DNA from: Mesotaenium endlicherianum
Lineage: Eukaryota; Streptophyta; Zygnematophyceae; Zygnematales; Mesotaeniaceae
Assembly: GCA_009602735.1 (NCBI GenBank)
Contig: WELA01007099.1
Location: 123,808 to 187,807, forward strand
DNA length: 64,000 nt
Direction: 5' to 3'
The position numbers were made by a program, and so were the translations under genes. Within the stretch, counting starts at the first letter, position 1, and each line of letters opens with the position of its first letter. Shown here in pieces: positions 28,437 through 39,420 of the stretch. A model generated the notes under the pieces. It made no database searches. It was not told the DNA's origin and saw nothing but the letters and a program-made list of their open reading frames with translations.

Positions 28437-29465
28437 GGTCTTGTCCAACAGTCAACACAGATTAATACACACAGCAATCCAATGTAAGAGCTCATCCACG
28501 CGTCATATGCAGCACTTCGCCTTCTGAGAAAGATAATCAGAACTTGCACCTGTCAAACCACGGAGGAGAAACAACTCAAATTAGCCTATGCGGAGTCTTT
28601 TCCCTTACTGGAGAGGCAGATTCATGCATCCGTGGTTTTTTTTTGGTGTAAGCCTGGGTTTGGGGACTTACTTACAGCAACCCGAAGACGTTCAGCTGAT
28701 TTGATGTTGTAAAACATACTGAGAAGCATCAGACGCGTCACATATCTTGTAACTCGAAGTCATCATGCATTCAGATGTGGACCTTAGTTGGGGGGTGATG
28801 ATTTGTCTCTCTTGGAGAAGCAGATGGGGGTGATTAGCAAAAAGTAAGCGCAGCAGCTGAGCATCGTCATCACATGCCACATTCCCCGCTCTTCCCTGCC
28901 AAGGACAGCTGCTTCCTTCTCCTTATGCTCCGCTCCTCCGAGCACATCCGTAGTTTGAGAAAGCCAGGGATGCTTCATCGTTGTCAAGTCAACATTCGCT
29001 TCACCTATCTATATGATACGCAGTGAATGTGTTACAATATGTCTGGTACAGAATCGTTGTGCATGCGTGTTCTACTATTGTGCAAGTGGAGAGAGTCTGA
29101 GAAGCCAACGCCAAGTTTCGGAGGGGCAGCCATAATTCTCACCAGGTGCCGTCAACCTCAAGTGGTAGCCAACTTTCACCAGACGCAAGTATATCTCACA
29201 ATTTTGTGTGTCAGAGTCCAGGGTATCACATGACTGTTCTGTATGTTATACTGCCCTGTAAGTCGAGAAGAACAGCTTGATTTCATGGAGGAGAGGAGGT
29301 CTGCAGCAGTGAATAACATACTTATCAAAGGGGCACAAAGAATTGGATCTACTTCTGTTGTAAAGGTAGACTACCGACGAGTCGATTGTTAGAGTTGCTG
29401 CCGGACGAGCTCTGCTACCTGGCCTTGGAGGGGGAGTGGGGGAAAAATGATGGATTTTTTTTTTT
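28437..29465. other. Spacer
   Basis: No gene or clear repeat is recognised. It ends in a T-run at an assembly gap. Confidence 0.35.
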
Positions 29466-29505
29466 NNNNNNNNNNNNNNNNNNNNNNNNNNNNNNNNNNN
29501 NNNNN
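29466..29505. other. Assembly gap, 40 N
   Basis: The gap is bordered by T-runs on both sides and then a G-run, so a low-complexity stretch broke the assembly here. Confidence 0.95.
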
Positions 29506-30652
29506 TTTTTTTTGGGGGGGGGGGTGTGAGGGGAGAGGAGAGAGAGAGGGGCTGGCTAGAGTCAGGTGACTGGCACACATGTGCTTGTTGTGGTGGGGAG
29601 TGAAGGCTGATGCATGCTAGCTGTCGTGGACCTATAAAACGGTATGCGACGTCAACTGTAATGTGATGGAGAAGGTCTTAGTGAATACCGGCAGTGGCAG
29701 TGCTGAGTCTGGCCGCCCGCAAAACGTCGGCAAGAGCAAGCTGGACCTGTGCACTGCCATGTTCAGGATGCACCCCTCTGCGTTCGCCCCCCTGCGCACG
29801 CATGCGCCCTTTCCCCCCCCCCCCCTTCCACCCCTCCAGCTCTTCTTGGAGCCTCAGCCTGGCACCCCTTCCCTCTCCATCTTTGCCCTCCATCCCTCGT
29901 CCCTCGGCCTTCGCCCTGCGCCCTTCCCCCTTGCAGCGCCATATGCTCGCTCCCTGAGCTGCAAGGCCCTGGCAATGCTGCGCTTGGGCCGTTCCTTGAG
30001 CCTGGCACCACACCCTTTTCCCATGGGCCTTGTGGCACCAGAAAGTTTCACACGAGTTGAAGTGGAGAGTGAGCTCCTCGCAAATAAAGAGAGACTACTC
30101 ACCCACCCAGGCTGAGACATCGGCCGCAAAGCTCCTACGACACGCGAAGAGCTTGACATGTGTGCAGCTCGTTCTCCAGCCTCGAGAGAGGGGGAGAGAG
30201 CTTTCAGCTGACAGGCGAGCGCACCCGAGCTGCTGCGTGCACACGCGCCTGTCAGGGTCGGGGACTAGATGCTTCCTCAGCCCTCAAATGCGGGTTGATG
30301 GCTCCTTCACTACGTTCAATGCAAACAGAGCCTTGAGGTGAACCCTAGTCATATTCTTACCATCGTCGTGGGGACAATGGCGCTGCTCCAGGCGGGGGGC
30401 GGCGGAAGCGCTGCTGCGCCTGGCCCTCCGCTTGCAGCTGCTCCTGCGCCTGCACACCGGCACCTTCTTGATCGCACACTGGCCGCTCGCTGCTCACCTA
30501 GAGAAAATGCGTGCGTGCCTTTCGAAATAAAGGCCACAGGCCACAGGATCGTCGCAGACCAGGACGGCGCGTGGGATTCTGGGTAGTCGGCCAAAGGGCG
30601 AGGGCGAAAGAGTGCTTCCACGGCAAGTCAATCCCCCCCCTCCAGGAGCTTG

Positions 30653-30975
30653 CTCACTCACTTGCGCACTCGCGTGCACATGTGTGGGGGCGTGCATGCG
30701 TACATTCGTGCTCAAATGAATGTGTGAGCGCCAGCGCGCATGCATAAATGAGTGCGTGTGCGCACCAACGCGCATGCTCGCGGGTCAATCCTTGCGCTTG
30801 CGTGGGTAAAGACATGCATGCACGAGCGCGTGCATGTATTCAGAGGGGTAGTTACATGCATGCATGCATGCGTTTGTGCAAGCGTGCTTGCATGGATACG
30901 CATGCGTGATTGCACGAAAGCGTGCACACGAGCGCGCGGGTACGTGGGCACGCATGCCTGCATGCAACTGCACAT
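30653..30975. repeat. Alternating TG/CA-rich low-complexity tract
   Basis: It is dominated by GTGTG, GCATGCATGC and GTGCGTGC steps, that is alternating purine and pyrimidine. It is not a perfect microsatellite. Confidence 0.7.
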
Positions 30976-31344
30976 GGTGCCGCCACCTGTTCTCTTGGCG
31001 CCACTTGGAGTCCCTGCCGACTCGCCTTCTCTGTCGCCCTCGGCCTCCTTCCATTTTCTGCACAGCTGTTTCTAACACGTCACCTGGCCCCCAACGCCTG
31101 CTTGGCGATAAAAAACTTGCGCTCCGTCTTTGTGCACTTCCTCCCTCCCTCCCTTTCTGCAGCACCTGCCCAACATCCCCCTTGTTTCAGAGTGTGTGGG
31201 GGCATGGGCAACCGCTGCACCCTCCTGATTCATTGAGGACAGGGGGCTGGAGCCTGGGCAGCGGTTGGGTTCCATGCTTGCTGCTGTGTGATGGGGCAAC
31301 GGCTGCAGCTGCCCTCTCCTGGCCTCCTTTCTTTGGGAGGTTGA

Positions 31345-31676
31345 TAATGGCGGCTGCGTGTGCGTGTGTGTGTGCATGTACGTGTGTGTGCGGGTGCGGG
31401 CACGTGGGCGCGCAGGCACACTCGTGATCACTTGCGTGCATGCATGTGTTTTTTGTGTGCAGTCTTCTATTTCTACAAGTTGGTGGAGATGTGTGTGGTG
31501 TGAGTGGTATGTGGGTGCATGTGTGTGAGCAATTAAGAGTGTGCATGGATGCATGCGTGTGTGGGCATGTCTGCACATTATTGTGTGCGTGTTGTGTGTG
31601 GGTGTGTGTGCTTGTGCGAGCAGGAGGGCGGACAGGCTTTTGGCCATATGCATGCATTTGTGTGCGCGTGCGCGCG
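31345..31676. repeat. Alternating TG-rich low-complexity tract
   Basis: It has the same composition as 30653-30975, with runs of GTGTGTGTGCATG and GCGTGCGCGCG. Confidence 0.7.
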
Positions 31677-32423
31677 TATGTTTCTATAGAAGTTTATAGC
31701 ACTAGAACCTTGACAATAAAAGGTGGATCTTTGAGGGCACTTTGTGTTAATACTTCGTGATTGTATATGCGGAATTTGTGAAATCACTGTGTTATATATG
31801 CACTAAGAACCACTACCCTCTATGTAATGTGAATCAGGTCACATTGGCATGCCGCTATTCTTTATCTGCAACTAGAAGCTACTTGCTTTCCTTATACGTA
31901 GTGTTTGTACATATCATGCATACTACTAACAAGACCCTTGCCAAATAGACGTGAAGTGCGTCTCACGCCTACTTGTGGCAACTTTGAGATCACTTGTTTT
32001 GCGAGAGAATGAAAAACGGTTGCATTGCGTAACTAATACTAGAAAGTTTACCCTTGCAAATCTATCACTCGTTACTAGTGGAAGCACACGTTGCTTCTGC
32101 GTGACAGTGAACACTTTGCGTACCACTGCATTCTGCAACTGATTACACATTTCTTGTACCCGAACGTGTTGATGAGGCATAGAAGTAAATGCAACGTAAA
32201 CCACAAACTTTTGAGAGACTTCTCAAAGGACACCGAAAGTTGACGAATAGAAAAGCATATCACACCTGGAGAGTGGAAGTGCGTACAGCGCACAACTACA
32301 TCATGAAGGAGGAGCACGATCTAAACACCACTTTCTAGGAGCAATAGTTGTTTCAAGGGCACTACAGAGCTTGTCGGAAGTAGACCTATTCCTTGTGCCG
32401 AATAGCGTGTCGGGCAGATTCAC

Positions 32424-32705
32424 TTGAGCATGCCGGTTGGGCCCGTGGACCGACATCTCAGAGAACGCCAACTATCGAGGCCGAGTGTGTGCACAGATCT
32501 TGAAGTGGGAGAATCAACCAACCTCAAGCATGCGAGGCGCGAGATCCCGAGGGATCTCGCGAATGGCAAGCGCTTGGACGGCAGCAACTACGACAGAGCC
32601 GGAAGCTGCTTAAGGAGGGTGCTAGACTTTTCACTGACTGTGGCCGCCAGGATTGAAGAGCAAGACCCGAAGAAAGAGTCCAAGGCTGTGACACCGTGGC
32701 ATTGA
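32424..32705 (+). CDS. Possible exon or gene remnant, unrecognised
   Basis: An open frame of 93 codons starts at the ATG at 32424 (VGPVDRHLRERQLSRPS...) and ends in a stop. A second open frame at 32727 (FKAKEEDVLEGPWLDGRLAT) follows. Composition is protein-like and richer in charged residues than the surrounding repeats, but no family is recognised. It may be a decayed retroelement gag region or a chance frame. It contains a 24-bp hairpin at 32538-32561. Confidence 0.2.
   Translation: MSMPVGPVDRHLRERQLSRPSVCTDLEVGESTNLKHARREIPRDLANGKRLDGSNYDRAGSCLRRVLDFSLTVAARIEEQDPKKESKAVTPWH
32538..32561. repeat. Perfect hairpin, 11-bp arms
   Basis: CGCGAGATCCC and GGGATCTCGCG are separated by two bases. 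Confidence 0.75.
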
Positions 32706-32861
32706 GACCAAATGTTCTAGAGTGACATGTTCAAGGCGAAAGAGGAAGACGTTCTGGAAGGGCCCTGGCTAGATGGCAGGCTTGCCACCCTTGCAAAGTG
32801 GAATGACGTGAGCAGCCTTCAGTGTTTGGCTACGCCTATGACAAGTCTCGCAAAGACAGAC

Positions 32862-33190
32862 AGAGACACACACACACACACACACACACATACGCAGAGA
32901 CGGGAGAGAGAGGGAGCAGCCCACGCATGCGCAGGATCACACGCATTTACATGCACGCAGACGCACACGCACTAACACAACATCACATGCACGCACCCGC
33001 ACACGTATCTGCATATGCACATGCCCGCATGCGCGTGCTTGCTGCGCACACGAGCGCACGCTTGCCCATGCGCATAGCCACACCCCAAGGCCATTGCACC
33101 TGGCGCTCCCTTATGCACGCACACATGCACAAGCACACACACTCTTACACAATCACACAAAGACACTCGCCTGCTCATGCGCACTCGCAC
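32862..33190. repeat. CA-rich microsatellite-like tract
   Basis: A short pure (AC)n run near 32867-32890 is followed by degenerate ACACGCAC and GCATGCGC steps. It is roughly the reverse complement in composition of the TG tracts at 30.6-31.7 kb. Confidence 0.7.
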
Positions 33191-34599
33191 AACATTTGCA
33201 ACAGAATCCGCGTGCCAGCCGCCCGTCGTCCTCCTCCTGCAGGCCACATACGAGCAGCCGAGCGCGTCTACAGGAGGGTTTCAATGCAGAGGAAGAGGAG
33301 GAAGGGGGGGAGGGTGTGGAGGCCGCGTCAACAACTGAAGAGTGCCAAGCATGGGAACAGGAAGAAAGGCGTGGGAGGGATGGGACGCAAGATGGCGGAA
33401 GTGCACGAGATGAAGGAACTGCGATGGTGTGGCGTGGACTGGTGGACTGCAAGCAAGCACCACTACCAGCAGTGGCAGTGCATCCATGGCAGCAGCAAGT
33501 AGGGCAAGCGTCTGCGCGGGCGGGGGTCAGAGTTGGGAAGAGAGCTTTGCAAATTGGCAAGGGCAGGGGGGTGGAGGCGCACAGCCTCGGGTTCGCTAAG
33601 CTGGGGGCTCTGCTCCCAGGGCAGGCCTGAGCCCCGCCTCGGGGGTTGAGCATGCTCAGGGTCGGAGTTCGGAGCTCCAAGTTCTAGGAGGGCGTTCCTC
33701 ATAGAGTTGAGACTTTGAGAGGTTTGGGGTTTGAGGTTTGAGGTTCGAGTTTAGGCGAGGGACTGAGGCAGAGTCGATACGTTGCGCATGTTTGCTCCCC
33801 GCAGGGCCATCCCCTCCGGATCCCAACAACACAGCATTTCAGAGCGCGGGGCAAGGGGGGGTTAAAGGTAGGGTTAGAGTTAAGAGGGCAATGGGAGAGG
33901 CTTAAGATTCAAATGTGGTGCGACAGTCCATTCCAGGGCCCCTTTTCATCTTGGAGGCTCCGGCTGCCTGCAACGCCCCCTCACCCCCTTTCCCCCAATC
34001 CCCGCCCGTGCTGCTATCATCTCCTTAAACACAAGGAAGAGGATGGGGCCCTGATTGGCGCCCCTCAACATACAGTTGTAGCATAATTAAGCTCGAGAAT
34101 TGAATTGCGAGGTGCTCTCATCCCCTTGCAGACCCCTTCCGGCAGACATCTTCCGACTTCTCAGTTGGACCATCCAGGTGCTCTTCATGTTGTAGATGAC
34201 GTGCTAAGGTCTTGGTACATCTAGGGCGCTCTTTAGACTAGCATATGTCCGTTTTCCTTTTATTTCTGGGTTAATTTAATGAAAGCATCGAAGCGCATCC
34301 TTTCTGATGCCCGTCCAGTCTATGCCCCGTCCATATAAAAAGCACACGCAAAGATGGCAGACCCCATTTCTTCAATATACAAACGACTTGTGAAGATCTT
34401 GAGCATGGCGGATGACAATGAGCGGACTCACCTTGACTACAAGTAGAAAAGCCTTGGGGGCTACCACCACAATCGAGGAGCTTTATCAGTACTGTGTGGC
34501 CTATCTTCTGAAAGCATCGCACAAACATAAGGATTCAACCATACACTGCTGTAGTCGGAGAAGTTCATATCTGGGGAGCCTTGCGTAGTTCAGGTTTCG
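33191..34599. other. Spacer with GC-rich low-complexity parts
   Basis: At 33200-33640 two overlapping frames are open (one Arg/Lys-rich, one Glu-rich), which is typical of purine-rich low-complexity DNA rather than a gene. At 33690-33760 there are GTTTGAGGTTTGAGG steps. Nothing else is recognised. Confidence 0.3.
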
Positions 34600-34815
34600 T
34601 GAGGCACGCAAAGTTAGGCTTTTAGGGGGGCACGCAAAGTTCGTACATGGGCGACCACGCAAAGCTCAGAACTAGCGGCCACGCAAAATTCAGGTCTGGT
34701 GGGGCACGCAAAGTTAAGCTCTAAGTGGGGGGGGCACCAGGGGGCACGCAAAGTTGAGCTTTAAGTGGGGGGGCACGCCAAAATGGCTTTTCAGATTCTG
34801 GGGCACGGTTTAGAT
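34600..34815 (+). repeat. Degenerate tandem array, core GGGGGCACGCAAAGTT (left part)
   Basis: Units of about 30-35 bp share GGCACGCAAAGTTNNGCT, in the same orientation as the array at 28056. The array is cut by the MITE at 34816. The last 8 bp (GTTTAGAT, 34808-34815) are repeated on the other side of the insertion. Confidence 0.8.
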
Positions 34816-35153
34816 CATGGGGTGCTAACTCTTTTGTGCAGGAGGGCATTCTTTGCGAAAAAAATAGAAGGATTTGCAATTGGCGATAAAAATCAATATG
34901 TTATGCATCTTGGTGAATTTAAACAAAATTCACATGTTTTTGCGGCATCTTTTCAAAATGTCGTCTTTCCTACGGCAAATATCAAGAGTTTTTAAAAATC
35001 CTTGCGAAAAAAATCAACCGTCCGGAGTCGCCTGCGGCGCTTTGTCAACCTTGCGAAAATAATCAATGAGATGAAGAAAGCGGCGGCTTCACTTGCAAAC
35101 TTGGCAATTTTTTTCAATAGTTCAGGAATCTTTGCAACAGTTAGCACCCCATG
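34816..35153. mobile_element. hAT-like MITE with 15-bp inverted repeats and 8-bp target duplication
   Basis: Perfect 15-bp terminal inverted repeats CATGGGGTGCTAACT (34816-34830 and 35139-35153) enclose 338 bp in total. Perfect 8-bp duplications GTTTAGAT flank it (34808-34815 and 35154-35161). An 8-bp duplication with a short inverted repeat beginning CA.GGG is characteristic of the hAT superfamily. There is no coding capacity, so it is non-autonomous. It is inserted inside the GGGGGCACGCAAA array, which continues on both sides. Confidence 0.87.
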
Positions 35154-35161
35154 GTTTAGAT

Positions 35162-35440
35162 GGCACGCAAAAGTAACGTCTTGGGGACACGCAAAACTTA
35201 CCCATTCAATGGCACGCGCGAAGCTACGTTCTAGGTGACATGCAAAGTTCAGATTTTGAGGCCACGCAAAGTTTAGGCCTTGTGGGGCACGCAAAAGTAA
35301 GACTTGAGGAGGGGGGGGGGCACGCAAAGTTAAGCTTGGGGGGGCACGCAGAATTGGTAATTTGGGGCATGCAAAGTTAAGTCTGCAGGGGGCCCGCAAA
35401 ATAAAGGTTTGGGGAAACGCAGATTCATAGGGACACGGAT
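35162..35440 (+). repeat. Degenerate tandem array, core GGGGGCACGCAAAGTT (right part)
   Basis: This continues the array of 34600-34815 after the MITE, with units such as GGGGGGCACGCAAAGTTAAG. The G-runs vary in length. Confidence 0.8.
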
Positions 35441-36584
35441 GAACACGCAGTATATATCCCTAGGGTCATGGGTGTAGAACTTGCTTACTTTAATAGCTGA
35501 TTAAAAAACATGGCCAATTTCTCTGAAAGGGGTCCTTATTTTTCCGCAGCTTTGATATCTGTACACTACATACTTGATCAATGTTATCGTCCCCTCACAG
35601 ACCCGCCGAACGATCGCGACAAATTAAGGCGTCAAAACAGCGCGAACGCCGTCGACGCTCGAAGTCGACGCTAACGAAACTCCCTCCCTCCCTCCACCAT
35701 GCCTCCTCCCCCTTAACCCCTATCTCTCTCTAACACCCTCATAACTGGCAGGCGGCCATGGCCGCCTGCAACGCGAGCGGCCATGGCTGCCCAGCAGCAG
35801 GCGCTCCAGACCTTTCCACCCCACGAACCCTGCTAGCGAGGAAGAGCGCCCTCTCCCACAACCCCATGGCGGGCTACCTCGCGGCTCAGGCGAGGCTCCG
35901 CCTCGCTCCTCCTCGCCATGGCCGCTCACAAAAAGCGCCCTAAGGACGCACTGCCTAAGCAAAAGCGAAGAGGAATAAGTTATGGCCAAATCCTAATTTA
36001 TGGCGGTCGCGAAAGGGCGGGCCGCGCTGGGGCCGCACAGAGGAAGCGTTCACGACGAACGCTTTTGCGTGGCAAATCACCGATTTCTAACGCGTACGGG
36101 CCAACGCTCACACGAGCGAGGGCCCTTACTGAATTCCCCCTCACAAGAGTTACGTGAGGGGCGCCTTACTGACGACAATAAACTACCGTACATACTGGTC
36201 TTCAGTTTATTTGGGTGCTTTTTTTCCCCTGCTCCTCTAATTGTTGAGCCTTACTTGTTTCATAAGTTTTGAGTATACCCTACAATCTATTTGCCTTCGA
36301 TGAATTGCCTTACCTGTTTTTGTCCCTACTTTGAAAGGGTCGTTCTCTTGAATGTCATCCCTTATGTTTCGTTCACAATCCAGACCACCTCCTAAAGCTT
36401 TTAGTGACACCCGGCCCCCACATATTTTCAGTCAAAGAGTACTTTGAAGACCTACACATGAATAGTCACTAGTCAGTACTTTTCATCCGTGCAATTTGAG
36501 AATACTCTTTTAGACAATTAGTTGCTATTCTAAGTAGTAATAAACTGCTGTTGCAAGGATGAAAAGAATTATGCAATAATAATG
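35441..36584. other. Spacer with a GC-rich structured island at about 35640-36170
   Basis: The island contains a 22-bp perfect palindrome (35748-35769), the hairpin AAGCGTTC-ACGAC-GAACGCTT (near 36045-36065) and CCCTCAC...GTGAGGG (near 36139-36162). A short basic open frame starts at 35918 (MAAHKKRPKDALPKQKRRG), but no family is recognised. Confidence 0.3.
35748..35769. repeat. Perfect 22-bp palindrome
   Basis: GCAGGCGGCCA followed directly by its reverse complement TGGCCGCCTGC. Confidence 0.85.
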
Positions 36585-36637
36585 ACAACTCTCAACAACG
36601 GATATCTTGGCTCTCGCAACGATGAAGAATGCAGCGA
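36585..36637 (+). rRNA. 5.8S rRNA 5' fragment (pseudogene)
   Basis: ACAACTCTCAACAACGG, ATATCTTGGCTCTCGCAACG and ATGAAGAATGCAGCGA in a row match the first about 53 nt of green-algal 5.8S rRNA as I know it, beginning close to the mature 5' end. The match stops abruptly at GCAGCGA, where the normal gene continues AATGCGATA. There is no ITS or 28S sequence next to it, so it is a truncated copy outside the rDNA array. Confidence 0.8.
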
Positions 36638-36685
36638 GTAAACTGGATTGAGGTAAATTCTCCCAAAGAGCTTTTGCTCACTGGC

Positions 36686-37409
36686 CAATCCATCCTCTCA
36701 ATCTAAATCGATTACTTTGCCAGAAAACTATTTTGCAAAATCGACTTTTTCGCGATTTGGCTGCCACGAAATCGCGTTTTTCGCCATTTACTTGTGAAGG
36801 CGTGAGGAATGGTGAGGAAGCTGCTTTCAAACCTCTGAACCCGCACGTTTGCCTCGTGTAAGCTTCAGGATTGCAAACGCTTCAAAATTTGAAAAGCGAG
36901 CGAATAAAAACCTGGGCTCTCACCCAAATCTGCCCAGATTCACCAAATGGGTTACACGTGCTTCCAAATTTGGCCATTCTATTGGCGACTTTTCCCACGA
37001 ACGTCATAATCGTTTATCTGGGCGCCTTTGGCCAGAATTAACTAGATCCTCGCAATCGTGCTCATCCGATTGATTTCTTTCGTCGGTGCGTCGAGCGTGT
37101 GAATCTTTTGGTCCTCTAGGATTTCACACAAGCGACGGACACGTACGTGCGAGCGACCGTTCATCATGCATGCGAGCGCAGGGAAAGAAGCACTGAGGCG
37201 CCTGCCTACACGAATGAAGTCGAGCATGTATGCGTACCTTCGTGTGGGCCTACATGCGAGCCAACATGCATGTGTGCGTACGTGTATATCCACACGCGTG
37301 TGAACGAGCGGGCGATTGATGCGAACGTCATCAGGTGTCTTCCATTGTTCATGACGTAACATCCTCACAATCATACATTTGACGACATTTAATGCTCCAC
37401 ATTTGGAAG

Positions 37410-37482
<73 letters not shown>
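36686..37482 (+). repeat. Dispersed repeat A, copy 1, with (CT)n end
   Basis: About 730 bp from CCATCCTCTCAAT to GGAAGAAATCTCTC, followed by the (CT)n run. It matches 45418-46160 in inverted orientation at high similarity by eye. The family is unknown. A microsatellite at one end would suit a retroposon tail, but no coding region or target duplication was found. Confidence 0.75.
37413..37482. repeat. (CT)35 microsatellite
   Basis: A pure CT dinucleotide run. Confidence 0.95.
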
Positions 37483-37484
<2 letters not shown>

Positions 37485-37876
37485 GCACGCACGCGTGCGC
37501 ATACACACACACACTCACATACAGAAAGAACGTTGGACGTGCATTGGCATCTGCTTGTGGACTTGGGAAGGATCCAAGAGATTGTGCACGCATCACTTTG
37601 ACATGTACTGCAGTGCCTGCATCTCAGAACACCGTCAGCAAAAGGAGGAGAGCAGCACCTGGAGCAGCCGGTCAGCGCCGTCGCCAGCCCCAGGAAGGTG
37701 CTGACATCATCACCGCCGCCCCCGTCGTAGTTGACATCAGCACCACAATCCGCATCGCAGCCAAGGCAGGACAAAGAAACGGGGAGCAGAGACGAGGACA
37801 TGGTAAGCGTCGTCTCCCACTCTTGGTGCTTGTCATCACTCGTATCCCTTAAAGAGTCCCACTGGTACATACGCAG
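37483..37876. other. Segment between two CT microsatellites
   Basis: ACAC steps come first, then unique GC-richer sequence with an open plus-strand frame of unclear meaning. No gene is recognised. Confidence 0.3.
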
Positions 37877-37878
37877 CN

Positions 37879-37960
<82 letters not shown>
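37877..37960. repeat. (CT)n microsatellite with an N at its left edge
   Basis: A pure CT run of about 82 nt, preceded by a single N at 37878. Confidence 0.93.
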
Positions 37961-37961
<1 letters not shown>

Positions 37962-38379
37962 TCCCTCTTGTCAAGCACTCACTTGTCTCCTGCATACTCT
38001 GTCGACTGTTTTGTACTTGTCGAGTGTATTAGTGGAAGGTTCAGATGGTAGGTGAGGGCCAAGCTAGCTAGGAGCTTCCCAAACTAAGTTGTGCTAGCCC
38101 AAGTCCCCTCGCTAGGCCACTTTTGAGTTGCCATGAGGCCTCTTCGGACTTAGTGTGACCCATCGACTCTCGCACGCGCCTGGCCACCGCAAGTCGTGAG
38201 TCAAAACTTGCTAGTCACCTTACTACGCTTGCTACCAGTTGACCTGGCTGCTATTTGGTAGTGGATGGACAGAGAGCATCGGCCACGTCGGTCAGACACT
38301 CTTATAGTAGAGGGAGTGTAGGCTTTGCACCACCACCACATTTCTTGTAGCATACACTACTTGTCGCGACAGGGGACAT

Positions 38380-39420
38380 CGGAAGACTTTAGGCATTGGC
38401 AAGGCTAGAAGAGAGAGAGACTCTAGGGACTAGGAAGTAACTTAGGGAGAGGACTACTCTCAAGCTGAAGATACACTGACTAACTTAGGTGATGATGGGT
38501 TTAAAACCCCCCCTATTATGGGAAAAAGCCCACAGCTTATGAGCTGTAAATGAGAAAAGAAAAAATATAGGTCTAAACTGGGCACTACTGGAAAGGGGCG
38601 GTGGCTCAGCAGGGCAAACAACGACTAATCTAGAATGGGCAACAGCGAGGTAAGTCACGCAAGGGCTAGCGATGTTTTGGCCGTATTTGGCCTCACGAGT
38701 GTCACAACCTACGTACCCGAAGCGTGAGAGACGTGGCAGGCATTACTCTACAAAAAGAGAGATGTCATGCTAGTATAATCCGCGAAGGAGATGAGATCAC
38801 AAGCTCGTGAGAAGAGTTACTAGAAAAAATAATTGTGGACATACAAATGCTAACACCAATACGGTGTTAGTGTGCTCCCTAAGTAGCATGCTCGCGAATG
38901 TCAAAGCCTAATGCCTATGAGATCGAACGAAAACACACCTAATCCAAGTGACGCGTTATTGCGTGAAAGTGGGAATAATGACTCACTAATAATAAACAAA
39001 AATGACAATAAAGACTATGGACGGTCCATGGACCGTACCAACCCCCCAATCACACACACACTCTCACTCGTACGCTCCCTAATCCCTAACAATCCGTTGA
39101 CACACACACGGGATTGCCTATCGTACATGAAGACTTAGTCACAGTCGGCTAGAGCTCCCACTTGGTACCTGCGCCGACCCAACAAGTGAGGGAACTTGTG
39201 GGTTGACCTCCACATGTGCAGGCGGCGGCAACACATGTGGAGGGAGGAGGTATACACAGGATCCGGGCGGTGCCTCACAGTTGCTCAGTAGCAGAACCTC
39301 GTGAGCAGATCATAGGTCCAAGTGCTCACCCCAACTGCCTATGCACAGAGCCTTCCTCACCTACCATCCCTAACCCGTCTGACCACTAAGACCTGCCATC
39401 ACCCTCCAACCCTCCCCCCA
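38380..39420 (+). repeat. Dispersed repeat B, copy 1
   Basis: About 1 kb resembling 44350-45360 in direct orientation. Shared blocks include GACCTCCACATGTG, CCTCGTGAGCAGATCAT, GCGCCGACCC and AAAAGCCCACA or GAAAGCCCACA. The copies are clearly diverged. No protein is recognisable. It could be a noncoding part of a retrotransposon. Confidence 0.65.

Larger units (their letters stand above)
29506..32420. other. GC-rich region with exon-like pieces, unresolved
   Basis: Some short pieces look exon-like, for example the ATG at 29666 (MEKVLVNTGSGSAESG and on to about 29790) and a frame ending at a GTGAAC donor near 30340 (DGSFTTFNANRALR). I could not join them into one protein or name a family. Much of the region is TG-rich low-complexity DNA. 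A gene on the plus strand is possible but not supported. Confidence 0.2.

Noticed and set aside
27977-28487. Repeat-protein-like frames (GGHAK/GGTQNA units)
   Set aside because: Two frames are open at once because of the repeat; units are irregular and nothing else supports a gene.
30712-31657. His/Thr/Ala-rich frames (HTHTHT, HACMHA)
   Set aside because: They come from TG/CA low-complexity DNA on both strands.
33094-33680. Overlapping basic and acidic frames at 33.1-33.7 kb
   Set aside because: Purine-rich DNA keeps several frames open; no conserved motif and no supported splice sites.
28056-35440. CRISPR-like array
   Set aside because: Repeats are degenerate, spacers are not unique or of constant size, and the genome is eukaryotic.
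37042-37596. Mirror-image frames in repeat A (also at 45248-45808)
   Set aside because: The same sequence occurs in both copies with no recognisable protein; it is noncoding repeat DNA.
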